Assembly: GCA_045046905.1 (NCBI GenBank)
Contig: JASFYU010000199.1
Coordinates: forward strand, 1-12,676
Direction of reading: 5' to 3'
Length of the DNA: 12,676 bases
Source of the DNA: JASFYU01 sp045046905
GTDB taxonomy: Bacteria > Bacteroidota > Bacteroidia > Flavobacteriales > Flavobacteriaceae
The notes beneath the pieces are model-generated. The model saw nothing but the letters and a program-made list of their open reading frames with translations, ran no database searches and had not been told where the DNA came from. Below, piece after piece: positions 1 through 7,179 of the stretch. Position 1 is the stretch's first letter, and each line of letters starts with the position of its first letter. A program made the translations under genes and the position numbers.

Positions 1-37
1 TTTTTGAAATATCCAGATATTCCTTCAAATTTTCCAT
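1..37 (-). CDS. Possible start of an unidentified ORF, cut by the left edge
   Basis: An ATG at 37-35 on the minus strand opens a frame reading MENLKEYLDISK, still open at position 1. An in-frame TAA lies about six codons upstream of the ATG, so this would be a true start and not the middle of a longer frame. It begins about 47 nt beyond the stop of the DUF5916 gene, on the same strand. I do not recognise the 12 residues, there is no clear ribosome binding site, and 12 codons are too few to show coding. It could be the next gene, the first ORF of an inserted element, or chance. Confidence 0.2.
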   Translation of the reverse strand, partial: MENLKEYLDISK

Positions 38-83
38 TTCAAATCTTAGCTTTTATTTGTATTCTGTAGATTAAACCTTAGGT

Positions 84-1925
84 CTAACTCAGGTTAATAG
101 ATACAGGTTTGCTCTGATTCGTAAAGAATATCAACTGCCCCTCAGCGTGCTTATAGATCCCTGGTTGTATAAATACATTCTCTGAAATCTCAAAAGGATT
201 CACCACCCCTTCGGTCGTAAAGTTGACGCCGGCATGTATTTCCATACCACTTTTAAACTCCCAATGGTTGTCTACATGTAAAAAGCCTGTTTCCTGAAAA
301 CCGGCAAAGTTCCAATACCCCCGGTATGAAATGTGAGGACGAAGTTCTAAAAAAATACTATTGGCGTTTTTCGGACGAAGATGGTACAATACAAGACCTT
401 CAGGCTTACGAAAAGAAGACCGCAATAAAAACCCTACCTCAGGATTAAAGCCCTCACCAACTTCGGTATAGGCTACCCTCATTTCCCAATTATTCCATTT
501 ATAATCAGTCTGAAATTTAAAGGCATGTTCGTTGATGGTGTCCTTAGGGCCTGCCGACCTGGCATAGAACCCCGACATTCTAGCCTTACGCCCCAAGCCC
601 AATTTTCCGTCAACGGCCATAGTTCTATTATAATCATCATCAGTCTCTAAGCCTTTTCTATTCACTAAAACAGCTCCTAATGCCGAACGTCCTTTAAATT
701 CATGGTTCACCCTCGCAACGGTAAAATTGTTCTTTTCGATACCCACATCTTCAACATCCTCGGTAAACATGGTAAGTAGCCCAACGTTCGTACGATTAAT
801 TTTGCCTGAGAGTCTAGCACCCCCAATAATCGGAACAATATTACCATCATCGCCAATGCCGATTCGACGACTAAAAAAAAGGTCGACTTCCCCTGGACTA
901 CCCACGCTAAAGAGTCCGGCATTCTCTAAGAAAAAAGGTCTTTTTTCAGGAAAAAAGAGGTTAAACCGATCTAGATTCACCTGTTGCTCATCAACTTCAA
1001 CCTGTGCAAAATCTGTATTATAAGTAAGATCCAGGGTTAGGCTAGGTGTAATACTAAATTTAATATCACCTCCTACTTCGGTTGTGAATTTGGTCTTCGA
1101 GTCTATGGCGGTAAAATCTCTAGAAAGCTGCCCCAATACATAAGGAATAACCTTTAAATTACCAGGTGTCTTAAGCGTTAATCCTGTTAGTGTTCCGGCC
1201 AGTGAGAGGCGGTACAAATCAAAGCCGACAGGCATTGGTGACCAGTACACAATTTCATTGCTCTTTCTAATATTTCTTCTAAAATTGATACCCCAATCCT
1301 TTCCTGGTTGAAAACGCAAGGTTCGCAAAGGTATCGCAAACTCGGCGCTCCATCCAAAATCACCAACCTGCGTTTGCACTTCCCAAGAACCGTCCCAGTT
1401 TAGATTAAAACCACCAATGGTTCCTCCTTGTTGGCGATTGGCATTAAAGTTCCCCTGCCCCTCATTATCCACTTGCGCATCGTATTCTATACCAATTGAA
1501 TTGGTTCCAAAAACAAATCCATTCTGACCATCATTGTAGGTATCCAAAATAAAAATAAAGGCATCGGTATTATTCAAATTGGCATCACGACGAGCATCTG
1601 AAACCACCAACTTATCAGGCTGTGAGTCATAACATATAACAGATACATAAAATGTTTGCGCAGTATATGCGATTCGAATCTCGGTCTTCTCAGTGGCTGG
1701 TCGGCCAAAATTTGGTTGGTTCTGTTTTAAATTACCAAAAGGAATAATCTGTTGCCATACCTTATCATTAATTACTTCGCCATCAATAACCGGTTCGATT
1801 TCAATGGGTATAGCCTTCACCATAGGCCGACCCACATCATTTAATATCGGCATAGTTTGAGAATATCCGAAAAACGAAAAACATAATAAAAAGGTGAATA
1901 CAAGGGTTCTACTGTAATAAGACAT
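84..1925 (-). CDS. DUF5916 surface protein, CBM9-like domain plus C-terminally shortened beta-barrel
   Basis: The 613-residue product opens with a signal peptide (about residues 1-23, hydrophobic core TLVFTFLLCFSFFG, ending near YSQ). A CBM9-like carbohydrate-binding domain follows at roughly 40-240. The DUF5916 region starts near 245 and shows the hallmark FFPEKRPFFLE at 324-334 and many alternating beta-barrel strands. From family knowledge these are outer-membrane proteins of Bacteroidota of unknown biochemical role, usually well over 700 residues. This one stops at KPVSINLS, inside what is normally another barrel strand, so roughly the last 100 or more residues appear missing. Neither other forward frame of the 83 nt beyond the stop continues a barrel-like sequence, so a single frameshift is not an easy explanation. 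The ATG at 1923-1925 is right because the signal peptide follows directly. The family call is firm; whether the shortened protein folds or is a decaying gene is open. Confidence 0.85.
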   Translation of the reverse strand: MSYYSRTLVFTFLLCFSFFGYSQTMPILNDVGRPMVKAIPIEIEPVIDGEVINDKVWQQIIPFGNLKQNQPNFGRPATEKTEIRIAYTAQTFYVSVICYDSQPDKLVVSDARRDANLNNTDAFIFILDTYNDGQNGFVFGTNSIGIEYDAQVDNEGQGNFNANRQQGGTIGGFNLNWDGSWEVQTQVGDFGWSAEFAIPLRTLRFQPGKDWGINFRRNIRKSNEIVYWSPMPVGFDLYRLSLAGTLTGLTLKTPGNLKVIPYVLGQLSRDFTAIDSKTKFTTEVGGDIKFSITPSLTLDLTYNTDFAQVEVDEQQVNLDRFNLFFPEKRPFFLENAGLFSVGSPGEVDLFFSRRIGIGDDGNIVPIIGGARLSGKINRTNVGLLTMFTEDVEDVGIEKNNFTVARVNHEFKGRSALGAVLVNRKGLETDDDYNRTMAVDGKLGLGRKARMSGFYARSAGPKDTINEHAFKFQTDYKWNNWEMRVAYTEVGEGFNPEVGFLLRSSFRKPEGLVLYHLRPKNANSIFLELRPHISYRGYWNFAGFQETGFLHVDNHWEFKSGMEIHAGVNFTTEGVVNPFEISENVFIQPGIYKHAEGQLIFFTNQSKPVSINLS

Positions 1926-2010
1926 TGATTTTATTTGGGTAAAATACTTTTTTTTCTACTTAAATACGCTCTATTCTCTTTTGTACCACCTGCCAATCGA
2001 GATACAAAAA

Positions 2011-2273
2011 GGCTGTTTAGAAGTTCAATTTGGCTCTCTAGCAAACAAGCTATACAGCCTACTCTTCACTTAAGACGGATAAGCAGTATTCGTAAACTAA
2101 TTGCAGATTACCTCATTTCGCTAGTAAATCAACGACCTCGACCCAAGAGTGCCAGCTATGCTTCCGAAAAACATTTTTTGATTTCGAGGCAAGCCCCTCC
2201 ATAGGCGAGCGGGCATAGGCAGTTTAAACTCTTAATAAGAGATTAAAACCTATTTTAACTTTTCAGACAGCCC
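2011..2273. repeat. Imperfect terminal inverted repeats around repeat copy A (MITE-like?)
   Basis: The left end reads GGCTGTTTAGAAGTTCAA from 2011. The complement of the right end, read inward from 2272, is GGCTGTCTGAAAAGTTAA. The first six bases are identical and about 14 of 19 match if one gap is allowed. The interior carries no convincing gene and includes repeat copy A with its hairpin. This looks like an old, transposase-less element, but the ends are imperfect, I found no target-site duplication, and the ends are not present around copy B. Chance similarity is possible. The rest of the 378 nt between the flanking genes (1926-2303) holds nothing else I can support. Confidence 0.3.
2126..2248 (+). 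repeat. Dispersed intergenic repeat, copy A, ending in a hairpin
   Basis: Bases 2126-2195 align without gaps to 2863-2932 (copy B) at about 60 of 70 positions by hand count. The shared core includes TATGCTTCCGAAAAA and ATTTCGAGGCAAGCC. After a short insertion relative to copy B, the repeat ends with TTAAA, stem CTCTT (2229-2233), loop AAT and stem AAGAG (2237-2241), then ATTAAA. It lies just downstream of the DUF2853 gene in the opposite sense. An open frame spans it (1935-2204), but the translation resembles no protein family I know and starts within the upstream region of the DUF5916 gene. I treat it as non-coding repeat. From general familiarity, similar intergenic repeats are frequent in flavobacterial genomes. 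Confidence 0.75.
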
Positions 2274-2303
2274 ATATTTTAAATACATAAATCTTAGCTA
2301 AAA

Positions 2304-2636
2304 CTAGCTCAGCTCTTGCTGCACCATATAGTAAAATGCCGGTCTACTTTTCATTCGAATTCCTGACATTTTATCAACTACAGAACTAATAGCCTTCATA
2401 GCCTTGACCTTATCAGTAACTCCTAATTTTTTTTCGACAAAATTTCTGCGTACGGTCTCTAATTCTGAAGGATCGGTACCCGAAACTAATATGGCATCTT
2501 TATTATCAACCATTGATTTTAAGCTGTTTACATAAGCCTCTAATTTGTCGTTGTCAATAGTAGACACACCACATTCATTCAACTGATTCTCCGCAGTTTC
2601 TTTCAATTTTGCTAATTTTTCTGCCAATTCACTCAT
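2304..2636 (-). CDS. DUF2853 family small cytoplasmic protein
   Basis: The product is 110 residues with no signal peptide or membrane segment, predicted mostly helical and rich in Lys and Glu. It matches my memory of DUF2853: an N-terminal helix (SELAEKLAKLKETAENQL), a middle segment with DNKDAILVSGTDPSELETVR (about 44-63), then the conserved VRRNFVEKKLGV (62-73), and a C-terminal RPAFYYMVQQ stretch (98-107). Length fits the family, which has no known function. An A/G-rich AAAAGAG sits about 8 nt before the ATG at 2636-2634. It stands alone on its strand between repeat copies A and B, with no operon partner, so context does not suggest a role. Confidence 0.8.
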   Translation of the reverse strand: MSELAEKLAKLKETAENQLNECGVSTIDNDKLEAYVNSLKSMVDNKDAILVSGTDPSELETVRRNFVEKKLGVTDKVKAMKAISSVVDKMSGIRMKSRPAFYYMVQQELS

Positions 2637-2940
2637 AATAATACTCTTTTAAAGGTTCATTGATAATTCTTACTAAAAATCAATTTTTTAATATTTACCT
2701 GTAATTTAAATTATCTTTATCAGTATTGAAAAAGTTTATTGAAATAAATTCGACATTCCATAAAATCAACAAACTAGACTCAGCGTAGGAGCTATGTTTC
2801 AAGAAAATTATTTTTATTCCAGTAGCTATCAGAACAAGGCTAACTTGAGTACTCGAGAGGAGAAATCAACAACCTCAACCCAAGGGTACGAGATATGCTT
2901 CCGAAAAAATATTTTTCATTTCGAGGCAAGCCTCGGGGAA

Positions 2941-2963
2941 TTAAACCCTCAATGAGGGATTAA
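2941..2963 (+). other. Conserved hairpin at the end of repeat B
   Basis: TTAA, an unpaired A, then CCCTC (2946-2950), loop AAT, GAGGG (2954-2958), an unpaired A and TTAA form a five-pair stem extended by four AT pairs. The equivalent element in copy A uses CTCTT/AAGAG with the same AAT loop. At two stem positions a C-G pair in B is a T-A pair in A, with both partners changed. That pattern indicates that pairing itself has been kept. It lacks a following T-run, so it is not an ordinary intrinsic terminator. Confidence 0.65.
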
Positions 2964-2983
2964 ATCTCCAATGAGGGATTAAA
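2950..2983 (+). repeat. 15-bp tandem duplication, CAATGAGGGATTAAA, period 19
   Basis: CAATGAGGGATTAAA occurs at 2950-2964 and again, without mismatch, at 2969-2983. The second copy lacks the full left arm (CTCC where the first has CCCTC), so only one complete hairpin exists. It looks like a local duplication of the repeat's right end. Confidence 0.85.
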
Positions 2984-3076
2984 ATGAACGAAAAAGTTTA
3001 TCTTGGACAAGGTTCAAAAAAATCAAGCTTTTAATCCAGTTTTCATCGTACCTACCCAATCCATATAACCACTATT

Positions 3077-3802
3077 ATGACCGTATATCTCTTTGAATTT
3101 ATAGGAACCGCAATGCTTATTCTTTTAGGCAATGGTATCGTAGCCAATATTGTCCTGAAAGGAACAAAGGGAGCAGACTCGGGCTGGGTAGGAATCTCCA
3201 TAGCCTGGGGCATCGCGGTCTTTACGGGAGTTTATATAAGTGCCGATGTAAGTGGGGCGCATTTAAATCCTGCAGTCACTTTTGGTCTGGCGATTGCCGG
3301 AAAATTTGAATGGGCATTGGTACCTGGTTATATGCTTGCCCAAGTACTCGGTGCCATGATGGGTAACCTTTTAGTCTGGTTAACGTATAAAAAACAGTAT
3401 GATGCTACTGAAGATCAAGGAGCCATATTCGCAACATTTTCAACATCGCCAGCAATTCGAAGTCCGTTCTGGAATTTCATTTCAGAGGCAGTTGGTACTT
3501 TTGCCTTGGTTTTTGGCATATTTTATATTGCCGGAGGTACTTTTTCAGGAGAACCCATATCCTTGGGGTCATTAAATGCCTTACCTGTAGCACTTTTAGT
3601 TATGGGTATTGGGTTCAGTCTCGGCGGACCAACAGGTTACGCCATTAATCCCGCTCGTGACCTTGGCCCTCGTATTTTACACAGCTTATTGCCTTTAAAA
3701 GGAAAAGGAAGTAGCGATTGGGGCTATGCATGGGTTCCTATTTTGGGGCCTCTTTTTGGTGGTTCATTGGCTGCAATGATATACTTATGGATCGGTATAT
3801 AA
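3077..3802 (+). CDS. glpF: MIP-family aquaglyceroporin, glycerol facilitator type
   Basis: The 241-residue polytopic inner-membrane channel has the two half-helix signatures of the family: HLNPAVT (NPA at 64-66) and INPARD (NPA at 191-193). Glycerol-type features by comparison with the E. coli protein are W44 in WGIAVF, Y188 just before the second NPA where GlpF has Phe, R194, and Asp at 195 after NPAR, which water-only aquaporins lack. The filter therefore looks like that of a channel for glycerol or other small polyols. No glycerol kinase or glycerol-3-phosphate dehydrogenase gene is nearby, unlike many glpF loci, so the substrate is inferred. The symbol is by family resemblance. The first Met gives a proper start to helix 1. 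The next gene starts 40 nt downstream on the same strand. Confidence 0.88.
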   Translation: MTVYLFEFIGTAMLILLGNGIVANIVLKGTKGADSGWVGISIAWGIAVFTGVYISADVSGAHLNPAVTFGLAIAGKFEWALVPGYMLAQVLGAMMGNLLVWLTYKKQYDATEDQGAIFATFSTSPAIRSPFWNFISEAVGTFALVFGIFYIAGGTFSGEPISLGSLNALPVALLVMGIGFSLGGPTGYAINPARDLGPRILHSLLPLKGKGSSDWGYAWVPILGPLFGGSLAAMIYLWIGI

Positions 3803-3842
3803 GGCGTATTTTTATGACTAAAAATTCAAAATCACCCTGACT

Positions 3843-4733
3843 ATGAAGCAACTATTTTTCGTACTCATCTTTTCATTGTATTTAACTTCGTCTGTTTCAC
3901 AGGAAGTAATAAAACTACCCTATACCAATGGACCTTTAGAAATAGTATGGGAGGAGCATGAAAAAAATTACTTCTCTGAATTATGGCAGAGCCAAGTGGT
4001 AACCAATGTTTCTATACCTACGATGGAAGTATTTCGACCAAAAAAAGAAATTGCCAACGGAATATCGGTCATTATTGCACCCGGCGGAGGGCTATTCGCT
4101 CTGAGTATAGAGAGTGAAGGCAATCAAGTGGCCAAATGGCTCAATCAAAAAGGAATAACGGCCTTTGTTCTAAAATATCGCTTGGCACCTACTGGTAAAG
4201 ATGGGGTAAAAGAACTCAGTGAATTAGGAGCTTCAAATCCTGCTGAAATCGGAAAGCGGGTTGCGCCAATATTACCTTTATCCATTGCCGATGGGCTTAT
4301 GGCCATTTCGCATGTTCGGGAAAATGCCGCTACATTCGGAATAAACCCAGACAAAATAGGTTTTATGGGGTTTTCTGCCGGTGGAGCCGTAACCATGGGC
4401 GTGACCTTCAATTACACCAAAGAAAACAGACCTGATTTTATAGTTCCCATCTACCCGTGGATGAATATTATCGAGGCATACGAGGTGCCCAAAGATGCGC
4501 CACCAATGCTAGTAATTTGTGCCTCGGACGACCCTTTAGAGCTTGCTCGAGCAAGTTTAGATTTATACTCAGCCTGGCTAACAAACAATACATCAACAGG
4601 ACTACATATGTACTCCAAGGGAGGTCACGGTTTCGGCATGAAAAAACAAGGATTGCCTTCTGATAATTGGATTCAACGCTTTTATGATTGGTCTATAGCC
4701 GAAGGAATTACCCCCACAAGTATATCAGAATAA
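3843..4733 (+). CDS. Secreted alpha/beta-hydrolase, carbohydrate-esterase-like
   Basis: The 296-residue product has a signal peptide (about 1-20, MKQLFFVLIFSLYLTSSVSQ) and is probably periplasmic or exported further. The fold is the BD-FAE/acetylxylan-esterase-like branch of alpha/beta hydrolases. It shows an oxyanion-hole stretch APGGG (79-83), the nucleophile elbow GFSAGG with Ser178, a likely acid in ASDD (Asp229 or Asp230), and the catalytic His262 in GGHGFGM. YRLAP (112-116) and FGINPDKIGFMG (165-176) are typical of the group. These enzymes usually remove acetyl or feruloyl groups from polysaccharides, but substrate cannot be read from sequence. It follows the channel gene by 40 nt and may be co-transcribed with it. 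A candidate terminator lies downstream. Confidence 0.85.
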   Translation: MKQLFFVLIFSLYLTSSVSQEVIKLPYTNGPLEIVWEEHEKNYFSELWQSQVVTNVSIPTMEVFRPKKEIANGISVIIAPGGGLFALSIESEGNQVAKWLNQKGITAFVLKYRLAPTGKDGVKELSELGASNPAEIGKRVAPILPLSIADGLMAISHVRENAATFGINPDKIGFMGFSAGGAVTMGVTFNYTKENRPDFIVPIYPWMNIIEAYEVPKDAPPMLVICASDDPLELARASLDLYSAWLTNNTSTGLHMYSKGGHGFGMKKQGLPSDNWIQRFYDWSIAEGITPTSISE

Positions 4734-4801
4734 TTTGATATATTGAAATTCAATAAACTCTGTAACAATTCAACGCTAAGCCTCTGTACTGCTACATATA
4801 A

Positions 4802-4833
4802 CCGGGGAGTATAGCCCGCGGTCGATTTTTTTT
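4802..4833 (+). terminator. Candidate intrinsic terminator after the esterase gene
   Basis: CCGGGG (4802-4807) can pair with CCCGCGG (4815-4821) across loop AGTATAG with one bulged G, giving six mostly GC pairs. It is followed after four bases by eight T residues (4826-4833). It sits about 70 nt past the stop of the esterase gene and about 50 nt before the SGNH gene, and would separate them into different transcripts. The bulge and short stem lower confidence. Confidence 0.5.
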
Positions 4834-4882
4834 AATCTATCCTCAAATAAGAATTATATTCATCACCTTGATTATACACCCT

Positions 4883-5527
4883 ATGAGAGTCTTTCTTTTA
4901 AGTTTTTTATTTAGCATTATCACCGCAAATGCACAAGATTCATCTCGTTTTAAAGACGAAATAGATGGCATTCAAAGAAAATATGATACCCTATGGGACG
5001 CCTCAAAAAAAACAGTCGTCTTTACCGGAAGCTCGAGTATACGGGTTTGGAAAGATCTTGAAAAAAGATTTCCAAATCATCATATTATAAATTCAGGGTT
5101 TGGGGGTTCTCAAGCATCAGACCTACTCGCCTTTTCCAATGAACTAATTTTGAACTTTAAGCCCACCAAAGTATTTATTTATGAAGGTGATAATGATATT
5201 TCTTCGGGTAAAACATCCAAAAAAATCATTAGTACTACTAAAAAATTGATTGAACAAATCAAAGGCAACAATCCAAAGACCAAAATAATACTCATCGCCG
5301 CCAAACCAAGTATAGCACGTTGGAATTTAAAAGGAAAATACAAACGCCTAAACCGAAAATTTAATAGACTTTCTAAAAAGGATACCATGCTGGACTTTGC
5401 CGATGTTTGGAAACCTATGCTGAACAAAAGAAAGGTAAAACAAGATATTTTTGTCGAAGACGGACTTCATATGAACGCCAAAGGATATGAAATATGGTAC
5501 GGTGTTCTAAAACCTTTTATGGATTAG
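4883..5527 (+). CDS. Secreted SGNH/GDSL-type hydrolase
   Basis: The 214-residue product begins with the signal peptide MRVFLLSFLFSIITANAQ. SGNH blocks are in order: block I TGSSSI (48-53, likely nucleophile Ser51), block II NSGFGGSQASD (oxyanion Gly about 74), block III GDND (102-105, with Asn104) and block V DGLH (193-196, Asp/His of the triad). Such secreted enzymes act as esterases or deacetylases on lipids or glycans; which one is unknown here. A longer frame starts at a TTG at 4868. I prefer the ATG at 4883 because it puts the signal peptide directly at the N-terminus. The stop is 35 nt before the GH20 lipoprotein gene, so the two are probably one transcript and may act on the same glycan. 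The middle (about 109-168) is unusually Lys-rich. Confidence 0.85.
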   Translation: MRVFLLSFLFSIITANAQDSSRFKDEIDGIQRKYDTLWDASKKTVVFTGSSSIRVWKDLEKRFPNHHIINSGFGGSQASDLLAFSNELILNFKPTKVFIYEGDNDISSGKTSKKIISTTKKLIEQIKGNNPKTKIILIAAKPSIARWNLKGKYKRLNRKFNRLSKKDTMLDFADVWKPMLNKRKVKQDIFVEDGLHMNAKGYEIWYGVLKPFMD

Positions 5528-5562
5528 TTGGATAAAACAAAAATAAACTTATTTTTTAAAAA

Positions 5563-7179
5563 ATGATAAAATCGACCCTGTTCAAAGCTTTTGCGCTCTT
5601 ACTTATACTAATAGGCATTACGGCCTGCCAAGAAAAAAAGAAGAAACCCATTAACTTTCCTCCGACCGATTTGGCAATGGAAAACATAATACCCAAACCT
5701 CTAAAAATAATTCCGACCAATACTGCTTTTGCTCTAGACCGTTATACGGCAATATATACGGCAAAAGGAGCCAGTGGATTCTCTGAAATTGGAAAGTTCT
5801 TGGCCGACAAAATTAAATCTAAAACAGGTTTACAAGTATCCGTAAACGAAGAGGGTCAAGAAGCTGTGAAGCGTATTATCTATATTAACCAATCTGACAG
5901 CACTGAACTTGATTCACCAGAGGCCTATCAATTATACATTACCCAAGATTCAATCATTCTTAATTCAAATACAGCGGAAGGTGCTTTTAGAGGAGTACAA
6001 ACGCTACGTCAGATTATTCCGGAGACCAGTATCGATACCCTGGCCGAACAAAGAATATGGGCCGTTCCTTCAGGAAAAATTATAGACAATCCGAATTTTG
6101 GGTATCGTGGTGCTATGCTCGATGTAGCCCGGCACTTCTTTAGCGTCAAGGATGTAAAAAAATACATTGACCTACTGGCCTATTACAAAATTAATGTGCT
6201 ACACCTGCATTTAACAGATGATCAGGGTTGGCGTATCGAAATCAAGTCTTGGCCAAAACTAACTGAGATCGGCGGCAGTACCGAGGTAGGTGGCCAGGCC
6301 GGTGGGTTCTACACTCAAAAAAAGTATAAAGAGATTGTGGCCTACGCAATGGATCAGTATATAACAATCATCCCAGAAATCGATATGCCCGGGCATACAA
6401 ATGCGGCATCGGTCTCTTATCCTTTTTTGAACGGAAACGGTAAAAAAGCAAAACTGTATGAAGGCACCCATGTTGGTTTTAGCACTTTTGACACCCGTAA
6501 AGACACCGTTTATGCCTTTATCGATGACGTGGTACGCGAAATATGTGAGATAACACCTGGCCCTTATTTTCATATTGGCGGCGATGAAAGCCATGTAACC
6601 AAAAAGAAAGATTACATCTATTTCGTAAACAGGGTAGAAAAAATAGTACAGAAATACGGCAAGCAAATGATTGGGTGGGACGAGGTGGTTACGGCCGATG
6701 TAGATTCAACTTCTATAGCACAATTTTGGGATAGCGAAAAGAATGCTAAACAGGCAATGGAAAAAGGAATGAAACTCATCTTATCTCCTGCTAAAAAAGC
6801 ATATTTAGATATGGAATACGACACTCTTTCAAAACATGGTCTGCACTGGGCAGCCTACATTCCCGTTGATACTGCCTATGTATGGACACCGGAAACCTAT
6901 TCAGGTATTCCAAAAGAAAACATTCTTGGTGTCGAAGCACCATTATGGTCAGAAACCATAAGTTCTATCGATGAATTAGAATATTTGGCCTTTCCACGTA
7001 TGATCGGCTACTCTGAACTAAGTTGGTCTACTGAAGAAAACCGAGACTGGGAAAACTATAGGGTGCGATTGGCCAATCAAGCTCCTTTTTTAGACCGTAT
7101 GAATGTTCACTATTACCCATCTCCTTTGATTGATTGGAAAAAAAGCAAATATACCTACAAGGTGATTCAAAAAGATTAA
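5563..7179 (+). CDS. GH20 beta-N-acetylhexosaminidase lipoprotein
   Basis: The 538-residue product has a type II signal with lipobox ITAC, so the mature protein starts at Cys22, followed by QEKKKK. An N-terminal GH20b-type alpha/beta domain spans about 40-175. The catalytic TIM barrel runs from about 178 (FGYRGAMLDVARHF, then LHLHLTDDQGWRIEI) to about 515. The catalytic pair is Asp341-Glu342 in HIGGDE, used in substrate-assisted hydrolysis of terminal beta-GlcNAc or beta-GalNAc. MPGH (275-278) and GWDE (371-374) are also typical. The lipid anchor places it in the periplasm or on the cell surface; the charged residues after Cys22 could act in surface export but do not prove it. Likely substrates are chitooligosaccharides, host or algal glycans, or peptidoglycan fragments. 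It is close behind the SGNH gene. The 244 nt to the convergent DUF5606 gene hold no strong terminator and no other feature I can support. Confidence 0.93.
   Translation: MIKSTLFKAFALLLILIGITACQEKKKKPINFPPTDLAMENIIPKPLKIIPTNTAFALDRYTAIYTAKGASGFSEIGKFLADKIKSKTGLQVSVNEEGQEAVKRIIYINQSDSTELDSPEAYQLYITQDSIILNSNTAEGAFRGVQTLRQIIPETSIDTLAEQRIWAVPSGKIIDNPNFGYRGAMLDVARHFFSVKDVKKYIDLLAYYKINVLHLHLTDDQGWRIEIKSWPKLTEIGGSTEVGGQAGGFYTQKKYKEIVAYAMDQYITIIPEIDMPGHTNAASVSYPFLNGNGKKAKLYEGTHVGFSTFDTRKDTVYAFIDDVVREICEITPGPYFHIGGDESHVTKKKDYIYFVNRVEKIVQKYGKQMIGWDEVVTADVDSTSIAQFWDSEKNAKQAMEKGMKLILSPAKKAYLDMEYDTLSKHGLHWAAYIPVDTAYVWTPETYSGIPKENILGVEAPLWSETISSIDELEYLAFPRMIGYSELSWSTEENRDWENYRVRLANQAPFLDRMNVHYYPSPLIDWKKSKYTYKVIQKD

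Larger units (their letters stand above)
2863..2983 (+). repeat. Dispersed intergenic repeat, copy B, ending in hairpin and tandem duplication
   Basis: This is a direct-orientation partner of copy A, sharing about 60 of 70 bases over 2863-2932. It then reads CTCGGGGAA into the terminal hairpin (2941-2963) and a duplicated right arm. It lies in the 440 nt between the DUF2853 gene and the aquaglyceroporin gene. A 53-codon frame (2794-2955) runs through it, but it falls in a repeat whose copy A reads in a different frame, so I do not call it a gene. The rest of the gap (2637-2862 and 2984-3076) is AT-rich and must hold the promoters of both divergent genes. I could not pick a convincing -7 box for either. 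Confidence 0.75.

Noticed and set aside
1935..2204. 89-codon plus-strand frame between the DUF5916 and DUF2853 genes
   Set aside because: It begins inside the upstream region of the DUF5916 gene and runs through the repeat. The translation is basic, low in family resemblance, and its similarity to copy B is explained by the nucleotide repeat.
2794..2955. 53-codon frame (MFQENYFYSS...) in front of the aquaglyceroporin gene
   Set aside because: It lies across repeat copy B, ends within the hairpin, and uses a different reading frame from the open frame in copy A. Nothing indicates translation.
2950..2983. CRISPR-like array from the repeated CAATGAGGGATTAAA
   Set aside because: There are only two units with a 4-bp gap, no spacers and no cas genes. 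It is a small tandem duplication.
4868..4882. TTG start extending the SGNH hydrolase by five residues
   Set aside because: It would put MIIHP in front of a signal peptide that starts cleanly at the ATG at 4883.
6259..6824. Minus-strand frames inside the GH20 gene
   Set aside because: They are antisense shadows of a gene with intact catalytic motifs and no independent support.
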